Assembly: GCA_934045905.1 (NCBI GenBank)
Contig: OW203761.1
Span: forward strand, 30,182,964 to 30,246,963
Reading direction: 5' to 3'
DNA: 64,000 bases
Origin: Leuctra nigra
Taxonomy: Eukaryota; Arthropoda; Insecta; Plecoptera; Leuctridae
Shown here: positions 38,019 to 49,600 of the stretch, piece by piece
How positions within the stretch are numbered: the stretch's first letter is position 1
How the letters are laid out: every line of letters begins with the position of its first letter
The notes under the pieces: model-generated
Seen by the model: only the letters and a program-made list of their open reading frames with translations
Told to the model about the DNA's origin: nothing
The model's database searches: none
Translations under genes and position numbers: made by a program

Positions 38019-41000
38019 ATGAGCTCTAAACTAGGGAAGCTGAAGATAGAAAAAAGTGGATTATATGCTCGTAGGCAGGAGCATCATGCCAATGTTCAGA
38101 GCTATAATCCATCACATCGTGTTGGGAATAATTCAATTCTTGTGATTGATGAAATTGTAGATAAAGCTAGGTGGGTAGTAATATGAATGTCGAGCATAGG
38201 TACTATTACTTAGTTCATCCTACTTTGTGTTGCTCATTCATATTTATTTTGCTGATTGTAAAAAGAAATGCTATCTATTGATTTGCAGCTCACAGCAAAT
38301 GAAGAGCATGTTCATAACGCAAAAAATTTACTAATTTGTGTTTATGGACAAACATGCTATACCTAACAGATCAGCGGTCGCTATGTCTGAAATAGTGTAG
38401 AAATGCACCATTAATGAATTCCTGAAATCAAATTAATGCGCCTTGCTACTGAGGAGACCTCAACTCAGACTCCCCCCCCCCCCCCCCCCCCCCACCCATT
38501 GCCTCCATAAACAATCGTATTTCCCGTATTTCATCCCATGTGTTTCATTGTATTTTTTTAACGTATTTCACGCAACTGAGTGGTCTGCGAGATATAAAAG
38601 TGTGACATAAAGGGATTCACGAGGTCCGAAAGGTTGGCGACCGCTGCTCATTACTCAGACTCATAAGTCCTGCCTTTGGGTTGTATTTGTATCTAGGTAC
38701 TCTGCTGTAATTTGCAAAGTATTGCAAAATAATGTAGCAAAAATTAAAAATACCTTTTAAGCAAAATAAATAATTAAATATGTCGTAAATGTAGGTAGCA
38801 GATAATCAATCATCAAATAATGATTGTGTATTTTTCTTTGTTGCAGTGTTAACATGTCTTTAGGGAACATGTTTTGCTCCCGCTGTGGGGATGGGTTTGA
38901 ACCTCATGAGAAGATTGTCAACTCGAATGGAGAACTCTTTCATGAGAAGTGTTTTGTGTAAGTGCATTATATTGATCGTATTCATGCATGTGCAAATTTT
39001 ATTTCCCAACCCCAATTATATCATAATGTTTGATTTCAGGTGCGCCCAGTGCTTCTGCGAGTTTGTGGATCGAATTTTCTACGAGTTTGAAGGCCGAAAA
39101 TACTGCGAGCATGACTTCCATGTGTTGTTTGCACCCTGCTGTGGAAAATGCGGCGAGTTTGTCATCGGGAGAGTGATCAAGGCGATGAACTCGAACTGGC
39201 ATCCGCGCTGCTTCCGCTGCGAGATGTGCGACAAGGAGCTAGCAGATCTCGGCTTCATTCGCAACCAAGGGAGAGCTTTATGTCACGAGTGCAATGCCAA
39301 GGCAAAAGCAGTGGGGCTCGGCAAATACGTCTGCCACAAGTGCCAGTGAGTGCAAATTAAAACCTTTTCACACTAATTTAGTTGCATTGAAGATCAGAAC
39401 ATTTAAATACATCATGAATTCTCAATTAAGCCCTACATAGAAAGTAAATTTCAGTAAATTTCAGGTTAATCTTTGGACTAGGTACTCACTCTTATCCTGA
39501 TCAGTGATCACACATGATCTAGGGTGAGTTCCATTATAGGAACGAGTTGGGCGTTGACGTCATCACCATAGGATTTACGGGTTAAATCAAACTTGCCGCG
39601 TCAACAAACAAGCTCAAACCAGTACCCATAATGTCCAAACTCAAGAGGTCGGGCTTTCTGATCCAACATGGATGCCTGTATTTCCAATTTCCATTCATTC
39701 GACTACATTCGACTCAAGGTCACGCCCAAGTGATTCGTCATAATGTTAAAGGATAGGGAAACTGGGCGTTCTGATCCAAATACGGTATGCACCCCCAGTT
39801 ACACCACAAATGAAATCAAAACGGCAGCAAAAGTATTAAGACTTGTTACGTTCAAATTGGAGCATTATTTTGGATATTCTTTGCATTAAATTCGAAACGA
39901 ATTTCTTTTGTTTCACTGTTAATTTAATCATGAATCAGATTTCATACACCTTCTAACAACTAAATCAAGATTTGAATCATGATCGACTTCCTTCAATTGA
40001 GTTCTGTTCACACACATTTTCAATTACAATAGGTACCTACAAACAATCAAAATCTTGGATCATGATTCAAACCTCAATGGGAATAGGGTATTAGGTCCAT
40101 TCTAAACAACTCTATTGATTGCTATGAAAACCAACTATAGGTCCAGCTGCCCAGCTATTGACTGACTGAGAATTTGATAAGTGTACCTACTCCAGTACCT
40201 ACTGAAAGTTGATATCGCTGACATGTAGACTTGTAATTGTAATGCATTCATGAGAGTTGACACTTGTTGCATTACACCCACTTCCAATAGTTCCTATACC
40301 GGTTTACCATACCAAGATGGGGATTTGGCTGTTTTTTTTACATTGACGCTGATCTTAGCTAATGTGATGTTTCATGATTTTAGCGGATTGATCGATGACA
40401 AGCCATTAAGATTCCGAGGTGAAGTGTACCATGCATATCATTTCAACTGCACGGCTTGCAACGTAGAACTCAACTCGGATGCAAGAGAAGTGCGCAGCAG
40501 GGCTGGCTTTGCAGCCAATGAGATGGTGAGTTTGCGGCAAGTTCATGACTGTATTGGCAGTCTTGGGTTAATGTGTAATGAAGTAATGCGTTACTGAAAC
40601 GAAACTACTTTTGTGGGAAATGAGCCAGTCAATCATTACAAAAATTTGAAAGTAATTCCAAGTAATTTGACTACTTTGTCTAGGTAATTTCAGGTTAGTA
40701 GGTATAGAACGTTACAAATTGCCGCATCCCCACTTTTGTTTTCGTGCATCGTTTTTTTAATTTTGGAACTAGATTCAAGATGAGTAGGTATGGTGAATTT
40801 GAACCCGAATTGATTTTCCCTTTTGCTTTGGAAGTTATTGTAGGTACTAATTAGAATCACTTCACAATGGATAAGTGCATATTTTCACCGAAATGGCATG
40901 GGAATCGGGAAAATTTAACTACTTTTTAAGGAAGGTAACGAAAAAGTAATTTGAATTTCACTTCATTTTAATCCAAGTAGGTCCTACTTAATTTGTGAAG

Positions 41001-42718
41001 TAGGACTGAAAAAGTAATTATACTTCATTTTACCCTCTAATTTGTAATATTTGGTACTTCCCTAATTTAATTGCCTACATATAAAAGTAATTTACCCAAG
41101 TCTGCTTACTGGCCAAGATTTAAATTGTATTTCAGCCAATTAAAAACGTCTTCTTTCACACAGAACGAGCTGTATTGCTTACGTTGCCACGACAAGATGG
41201 GTATACCGATATGTGGTGCTTGCCGAAGACCCATTGAGGAGAGAGTGGTCACTGCACTGGGGAAGCACTGGCATGTGGAGGTGAGCTTTGGTTCAATTCA
41301 TGTAAATGTAAGCTTCTCACACTGGACTTTTTAACTAAACTCCAATGCTAGAGATTTTCCTTGCTTCCAACCAAATGCTTGAATTAATTGTTTGGTTTCA
41401 GCACTTTGTTTGTGCCAAGTGTGAGAAGCCATTCTTGGGGCATCGCCACTACGAGAAGAAGGGTCTTGCATACTGCGAGACTCATTACCACCAGCTATTC
41501 GGGAATCTCTGCCACGTGTGTAACCAGGTGTGCGCTGGCGATGGTGAGTACTCATCTTCTTCACTTCAAACACTGTGACTTTGACTTCCTAGTCGTAGTA
41601 GCTAACTTCATTTTTTATGGATTCTTGCAGTAACAATGTGCACAAAAAATATATCAGTCTAAAACCAAGTAGGTAGGGTCAGTGTCCCAGTTCTCCTCAC
41701 CCTTTAGCACAATTCAGCATAAACTAATTTATAAAACAACTGTTTGTGAAATGTCACAGCTTTGCTGCTTTTTATATGATAAATTAGACCTTGAAGATTC
41801 ATTTTTTATTGGTCATTGCTAGCAGGGTGAGCTCAGAAAAGTTATTTTACAGTTTAAATGAGAAAAAACCATTTACCCAAATCTTGTCCACTTGAGAAAT
41901 TCAATGTTAAAGTGGTAGAGTATGGTTAATGGTTAATGGAGTATTCATGGTGGTCGAGATTAGGGAAGTGGACGAGTACTAGGATACTGACCCTACTATA
42001 TAATATAGGTACGCCCAACTCGGATAATTTACATTATTGACAATTTATTCCATAATTCAATTTTTTGACAGCTATGCAGTCTTACTTATTAGCTGCCTCA
42101 TATTAAAAAAAAAATATTTTGAGATTTATCGCCGCAAGTACGCTGCAACTACTGGATTACATCCAATACAATTAAATAGTTCACAGTCTTGTGGTGTCCA
42201 GGACTGCTGCAACTTCTGGATTACATCCAATACGATAATTAGTTGACAGTCTTGTGGTGTCCAGGAGGGCTATTCTAAATTCCCGTGTCGTCTCGTTTCA
42301 CGTGATACATGCTCACTGCACACTGGAGTGCTATCTTTTTAACACGGTAGTGACACCGTATCAATTGATACGAGACGACAAGGAAATTTAGAATAACCCT
42401 CCTGGACTGCTGCAAATTATGACTTGCTGACCCAACTTCTTTTGAACATGAGGCCGTGCCGTAGGTGTAGCAACACTCGCATCCTGGCCTCGAAATTAAA
42501 ACTGGTTATCCGTTTCAGTTTTCACGGCACTGAATAAGGCCTGGTGCGTTCATCATTTCGCCTGCTCTGTGTGTGACCAGAAGATGAACCAGAAGACCAA
42601 GTTCTACGAGTACGATCTGAAACCCGTATGCAAGAAGTGCTACGATAAGTTTCCAGGTGAGCTGCGTCGACGTCTTAGGAAGGCTCACGAGCAGACGCCG
42701 AAGAAGTCGCCAGCGTGA
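38019..42718 (+). CDS. stck: PINCH / LIMS1 five-LIM adaptor (steamer duck)
   Basis: Core coding exons: 38847-38957 (ATG at 38854), 39040-39345, 40384-40525, 41164-41280, 41402-41543, 42519-42718 (TGA). This gives 336 aa, against about 325 in vertebrate LIMS1. An alternative first exon at 38019-38170 starts [20 protein letters not shown] and joins in phase, adding 53 residues. PINCH is the cytoplasmic adaptor that binds ILK (through LIM1) and links integrins to actin with parvin. Visible are [20 protein letters not shown] (LIM1), [26 protein letters not shown] (LIM2), CHKCHGLIDD (LIM3), [33 protein letters not shown] (LIM4) and [15 protein letters not shown] (LIM5), then a basic tail. Oddity: about ten extra residues in the second zinc loop of LIM3, encoded at the end of exon 40384-40525. 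Confidence 0.95.
42110..42455. repeat. Foldback-family repeat with nested palindromic MITE
   Basis: Outer sequence ATTTATCGCCGCAAGTACG through CTTTTGAACATGAGGC belongs to the GCCTCATG family (see 33205-33361). An internal tandem of CAGTCTTGTGGTGTCCAGGA is present. The second copy is split by a foldback insert (about 42265-42407) whose ends are GAGGGCTATTCTAAATTCC and GGAAATTTAGAATAACCCTC. The repeat lies in the last PINCH intron. Confidence 0.6.
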
Positions 42719-43601
42719 TTCAGTCACCGAATGATGCCTGCGCCTCAGTTGTTCTACTGGACTTGTGGATAGAGCTTTTAGCTTCTAGGGACTTAACAAG
42801 TCTATAGTGTGTTGCATGTGCCTTTATATAGACTAACACTGCAGTCCAGAAACTAAGTGGATACATGGGTATATGTTGGCAGTTCAAAGTTTCTGCAGGC
42901 TAATTTCACAAACTCTTTAACCAGCCTTGGATTACAAATGTAACAGCTTAATTATTTGTCTAATTTTTTAACTGTTAGTTTAAATTTAAATATTGCCATA
43001 CAGGATTATATATTTTTAACCAAAAAATATTGTGAATTTAGTTTACACAATATTTTTGCATTTTGAGCAAAAATTATCACATTTGCAGGAATCTTCTATC
43101 TATCTATCTGAAGCATAGGTATGATAATGATATGATAATCATATCCATAGGTAATGATGTGCCTTAAGTATTTATTGCTGTTAGTCTGGATTAAAAACAG
43201 TTTGTGAAACCAAACCTCATATAAAAGTAACTGCACTTATCTCTATTTATACTACTCGAGTATTAATTTTTGCTACATATTATTTTGTTGTTAACAATGG
43301 AGAATATATTATTGTAGGTATGAATATTAATTATATTTACTCTGCTAACATCTAAACATCGTTACATAATAAAAAATTGTCTACCAGTGTGCTATCATCC
43401 ATAATGTTTAATAAAATAAATCTTACATGGTGAAACTGATAACTATTGATTCATTCACAATTCTGAGTCCTGAGTCCATGCTGATAGATAAGTTATCTCT
43501 GTTGATTTACCAACTAGATGTGATAATATTATCAAGTGTTATCTGGATGTTAGAGGTGTGGAAGAAAGGATTACATTAGTTTAGTCTGGGTTAGAGTGGA
43601 C
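42719..43601 (+). other. PINCH 3' untranslated region and ABCC gene upstream flank
   Basis: This 880-bp AT-rich gap has no coding exon. Overlapping AATAAA signals at 43410-43420 are good candidates for PINCH 3' processing. About 180 bp remain before the ABCC start codon at 43602, so the ABCC promoter must be compact or lie within the PINCH 3' region. Confidence 0.5.
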
Positions 43602-46600
43602 ATGGCCACTGAGAGCAACTATCAGCGGCTGAAGGCACAAGAGTCTCCTGCCAGGTGGGTAACTGAAAGTTGTTTTATTAGGTGTGGCAGATTATAAGAA
43701 ATCATCACATATTTGCACAACAAACATTACATGCTGATTTGGCTCACATCTACTCTTAGCCACTTTTATTTACTGAAATCATAAACTCAATGAGTGAGCA
43801 TACGAGTTGTGTTTCAAGGAAAACAATTTCAGGATAAATATACTTAAAATTAACTTTGTTGGCAGCTATCTCGTGTTCTAAGACAAACTGTTGTGATCAG
43901 ATAGCTACATGTTGGTTTGGTAATCTAGGACACAACCAAATGCAGTACATATTTATATTCTCAATCTAAAGATATGTTTGCATATTTGATAACGCGAGAT
44001 AGCTTAGTTATCAAAATTGTTGTACTACTTCCTTAACGAGTTGTTCGGGAATGCTAATTTTAGTAGCCGCTATGTGTCGCAACAAGGACTTTCACGCTAC
44101 AAACCTGCATTGCAATCTCTACTGCCAGTACGCATCAACACAACCACAACAACTGGGTAAGTCATTTATTGCAAGGGTTGGCTCACTTGCTAGATACATG
44201 ATGAGTATGTACTTATTACACAGATTATCCTGAAGGTATCAACAATACGGGTGCCAAAATTTTATTGATAGTGCCTCCTTAAAAAATTAGGTACCTAATT
44301 TCAAATAAATAAATATCACATGGGTTGGTTGTTCATCGGTATCGGTTCATCTCGGTTCTCGTTCTGTTCCTGTTTAAATTATTACAAAAATTAAAATTTT
44401 CAAATGTTTTTTTTTGTTCCAATATATTAAGTTTTGAAGGAAATGCATTATTTAGTGTTTTTGCACCTCGTTTTAAAGGGTTTATATTTCTTAAAGGTAA
44501 AGACAGTAGTTTGGTGAAGGCACGAGGTTGATCTTATTCTTAACTACAGGCCAAGTTCAACGCTGCCATTGGAAGAAGTGGGTTTCTTCTCTTCCATCAC
44601 CTTTCATTGGTTGACGTCACTTTTGTGGGCAGCTTATCGCACCAATCTGACAGAACTCAACTTACCTCCTGCAGACTGCAGTGATATCAATGGACAACGG
44701 TAAGCCAAATAAAAAATTAATAATTATATAATGATAATATTTTTCACTTCAAATGTAACATTGGGTCAGGAAGTACGTATGTCGTCAATTCTTCCCTGCA
44801 CAAATCTCTACCTATCGTCCCAAACTGACCCATCGCTTGTTTTTTTACGCGCGACGGACTAGGCGGTATGTTTTTAACTGTAGTTTTATTATTCATGTTT
44901 GCCCAATGCTGGGGATTATTTAACAAAGTTTACTCCTATACCTAATACGGCCGCCACACTGGGGTACAGGTGCCTTTTGCAGCCGCTCCGTTTGAGTACA
45001 CACGTTGCACGTGGAACCCCAGGGCAAGGTCCCACAAATAACAAGCAACAGCATAATGCTGAAGCACTTATATTGCACATAACTAGGAAAACACTCAGAG
45101 TAACGCGTTGATGAGCGAGCCTTCGTACTGCATCCGAACTGATATGTGTTTGCAAGTATAGTAGGTACATACCTAAGTAGTAGGTAGGTATATAATTTTC
45201 AATATTTCAAGATTATCGAATAAAATATCCCTAAAATGACAATAACTTTTGAAAATAATGACAGATTAGTTTTTAAATTAGCAAAAATACCGAAAATGTT
45301 GGTCCCAATGACCTTGCGAAGTTTTAAGTTGATCGGTCATTCGGTTCTAGTTTAAATTTAAAAAATCACATGTAAGATAGTTTATAATTTTAACCAATGC
45401 GAGGATTTGGGCGAAACTTTGTAAGATTGGGGACAATGTTGGTTGCAATGAATTTGCAAAATTTTAAATTGATCGGACCAACCAATCGAAAGATAATTTT
45501 TTTAAATTTGAACCAATCACAGGATCCCGTTTGAAAACAATCCCAGAGACCGCATAGATTATGTCAATATGTGTGCAAAATTTCAGATCGATTGGTAATT
45601 GAGAAGTTTGACCTGGAGGCCAAGTCTTGAAAAGAGCGTTTTGAAACCGTCTGGCGTTTTCATTGATCAAAACGTAAAAAAGTTGAAGGCTAAGGTATAG
45701 TCGTCAACTTTTTTACGTTTTGATCAATGAAAACGCCAGACGGTTTCAAAACGCTTTTTTCAAGACTTGGCCTCCTGGGCAGTGCAGGCAAAAAAACAAA
45801 AAACAAAAAAACACAGAGAAAGTGCCATAAGAGAACTGTGGTGACCCTCGCTCAATAATATTGTTCCCTTCCAAAATATCATTGGGTCAGTTGACAAATC
45901 CTCCCTCCACAAATTTCTATCATTCCTCTTTCTCCAATAACGTACTCTCATCTTCTCTTGTTTCGCTTCTACCATACATCTTCGTATCGCTTTAGACAAA
46001 CCCAGCTCAAACTCTTCAAACTCCTTCCGGGGGATTCATTTGCCAGAGATGCTCTCTCCTGACATTGAAGCAAAATGCTTCTACTCCTTATAGTTTAAAT
46101 ATAATGTTTTTGGTAATTTAAATCCCACTTGTGGAATATTTTGTATTCTGTTGGTGATTTCAAATAAAATAAAATTAAATGACAAGTGGTCGTAGTGCTT
46201 CTAATATTGTCATCTTGAAAACTTTCTTCAACCTCTACAGGATATTCATTTCTGATGATTATAGTTGGGTTTCTTCTCTTTTAATTTAGTATTGCGATAC
46301 AAAAATAGAATCTTGTACATGAACAAGTAAGTTCAATTGTAAGTATAACAGTTGTGTGCCCTAGTCCCAAGAGACGAGGTTTTTATCTCCTTAGGTACTC
46401 TCGCCCAACAACTATCTCTTTTTCTCGGCTATTTGTTCAACGGTTATGTTGTAAATCCGAATTATTCTTTGTTATTTGCCTTTTATCTACTTCTATTTCT
46501 TTGTTTATATTTGAGTCTTTAAGTGAGGACACCTTCAAGATATTTGAATTCTGCTCTGTCCTCCAACTCCATGCCTTTCAAAGTAATCCTCCTCTGTAAC

Positions 46601-49600
46601 TCACTTCTTCTGCAATACTCATAATCATAGTTTCACTCCCTTCTTGGCCAAATACATAATAAAAAAATATATAAATAATAAATAATAAATATCGCGACCC
46701 TGCTTCCAACTATTGTCGGGTCAGGGGGTGGGATGATCCCACCAATGTTCTAGGGCACTTGTGATCTTAGAGCCGACTTGCCAAGTCCGACACTCCACAC
46801 TTCTTCACTCTCTTCTTCCACTTCTTCAGGCTCCTCTCTTTCCACCAGTTCCCTCCATCTCTCTCTGTCTTCCCACCACTTCTCTGTTGTAATTACTCCC
46901 CAACACTCTCCTCTTTCTTCTGCGGCTGCCTCTATTCCGTTCATCCATTTAGTTCTAGGTCTTCCTGCCTTTCTTCTGCCACCCATGGCTGCACGCTCTG
47001 CCTCTCTATATGGTATCCTCTCTTCTCCCATCCTCTTCATATGTCCGTACCATCTTAGCCTCTCTTTTCCAAGTTTAAATCTAAGAGACTCCACTTCTAG
47101 GTCCTTTCTAATCTTTGCACTCCTCACCTTGTCCATCTTCGTCACCCCTGCCACACTTCTCAGGAACTTCATTTCCGCAGCCTGCATTTTCATTTCTTCC
47201 TTCCCTCCCACCCCTCCCATTGGCCAAGTTACTGCTGCAATATATATATATAGTAATATAATATAATATTTTTTCTTCAATCTCTTTTCGTAAAATATGC
47301 TACCTCTTTTACAGACTGGCTGAGCTGTGGAATGACAGTATAATTCGTTCAGGCCAGCTCAAGTCTTCTATGACCGGTGTTGTATGGAGGTTTGTCCGAA
47401 CTCGACTCATCGTTGCATCTCTCCTGCAGTTAATCGCTGTTTTAGTTGCCATTACATCACCGGTATGATATAAGCAAATAAATACAAACCATAAAGTTAC
47501 AAAATTAGCTTTGCTTTATGTAAGAACACGTCAACCCAGGGAGGCGTAAAGGGCAAACGAGGCGGGCGACTGCCTGGGGCGCCAGGTCCAGAGGGTCACT
47601 TGCACCCCCCTTTATTTGTCCTTTAGACTTGTCATTGGTACTGAGGACTTCTCTCCACCCCCCATTGTGTGTCACCCCAGCTTTCATGAAAGCCATAAAC
47701 TAACTATGGAAACCTGGTAGATAAGATGCCAAATGTGTAATTATTATTATGTGTAATAAACAGTGCTCGAAGTGGGACGGTATGGGACGGTATGGCATAC
47801 CGGCACTTCTTTACACATTTGATTTCATACCGTTACTTCTCAGAAAAAACGGAATGCTTAAAATCAGATATTCTTGGAAATGTTCGTAATTTTAGATTCA
47901 ATTTACTACTATTTCATGGCTCTCTTTTGACTGCATATTCCAAGCATAACTATGAACTATGAAAATCCACTACCCCACGCGCGCCGCTGCACTGCTTGAC
48001 GTACCCTCGCCTAATATCGTACCCCCCCCCCCCCCCCCCCACACACGTGGTATTCTTATGTTAGGTACCATACCTCCACTATTTAATTCCTACTTCGAGC
48101 ACTGGTAATAAACAACTAACTCTGATTACAGTGGGCTGTGGTGGAGTACTTGCTGCATTTGAAAGTTTCTCCAACATGGACACAACGGCTTCTAGCTGCC
48201 TGCATTGTCATAGGCATCGAACTAGTAGCAGCTTTGATAAAAGCATGGAGTGCTAGCTTAGCTTGCAGGTAAATCTGCAGGTATATAAATATAAATATTA
48301 AGTTGCTCAAGTGCGTCGTAAAGTTTACTAGCTGTTGTATTCTGGAGGGTTTTTGTGAAAATCATGAGTTGAAACAGATTGACATGCCAAAAGATAAAAT
48401 AATGTTGAAGTACTTCTTATAACTTTCATCGACTCAATAGCAGAGTATAAAGGCCGATGCACAATTGACGCACACGGACGACGCGGACGGACGACGGAGA
48501 CGGATACGATGTTTAGCTATGACATATTCACTCTGGCTGTTCACAATCGGACGCTGACGGACAACAACTTTAACATTGTATCCGTCTCCGTCGTCCGTCC
48601 GCGTCGTCCGTCTGCGTCAATTGTGCATCGGCCTTAACCAAGAATAATAAAAAATGGCTTAAATTATCTTTTGTATATAACCCAGGACTCTTATCCAATA
48701 AAATCTATTTCACTAAGACGGTCTTACACTAAGACCGTCTAAGTGTAAGACCGGGATAAGACAATTCCTTAGCCCCGATTTAATATAAAAAGGTCTGAGC
48801 GCGGTCCGCCAAAGCATGCTAGAGATCTAGCCCGCCGGTGAGACCACAGCGTGACATTAAAATTAATATTACATTCGGATTAGGCCGGGACTACCATGCA
48901 CAGTGGTCTTAGCGTGAAGAAACACGATATTAGGTAAGGGTCCAGAGTATAGCATGGGTTCATATAATCTCAAAACAATTGAAGATGTCAGTTATTTATT
49001 ACATTCTTCACGAGATGAAAGAGATACATTTTACTACATTTCTTACATTCGTCAGGATAGACTTTCTTTGTACTGTCAACTACACTTTACTGTTTCAGAA
49101 CGGCTGGCCGCCTCCGGTCAGCATACTTGAGCATGACTTACAAGAAGCTTCTACGATTAGATGAATTTGTTATCTCAAAACATTGGACACAGAAGGTAAT
49201 GTCAATTTCAAAAAGTATTTTACTCGCAGAATGTGAATTAGAAGATCTATGAAAAACATTTTTTCTTCTAGATATTATCTGATGCCGACATAATTCATAC
49301 ATCTGTGTTGTATGGTGGACACGTTATTACAGTGCCCTTAGTGTTGATTGCCTGCATAGCTGTCATGGCTCCCACCCTGGAGCTAGCAGCATTTGCAGGG
49401 TCTGCATTTCTGATCACTCTTCTGCTACTGGTAAGAGCAACAAAATACTAGTGAGCAATGACAAATTATAGGAAGGGTTGTACGAAGTGAAAATATCTGG
49501 CTGAAAAGGGGCTAGAACCCGGGACCCCTCACTTGATAAGATCGAACTCTACGAACTGAGCTACCAAAAAGAACAGACAAATATTAGGTGAAAGAAAAGC

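Noticed and set aside
38372..38647. Second copy of the CAGCGGTCGCCAACC element
   Set aside because: Ends CAGCGGTCGC and GGTTGGCGACCGCTG are present, but flanks do not form an 8-bp duplication and the left end is diverged; only noted as a relative of 14078-14518.
46778..47266. Serine/proline-rich plus-strand frame of 162 codons
   Set aside because: It is the antisense shadow of the retrotransposon tail on the minus strand.
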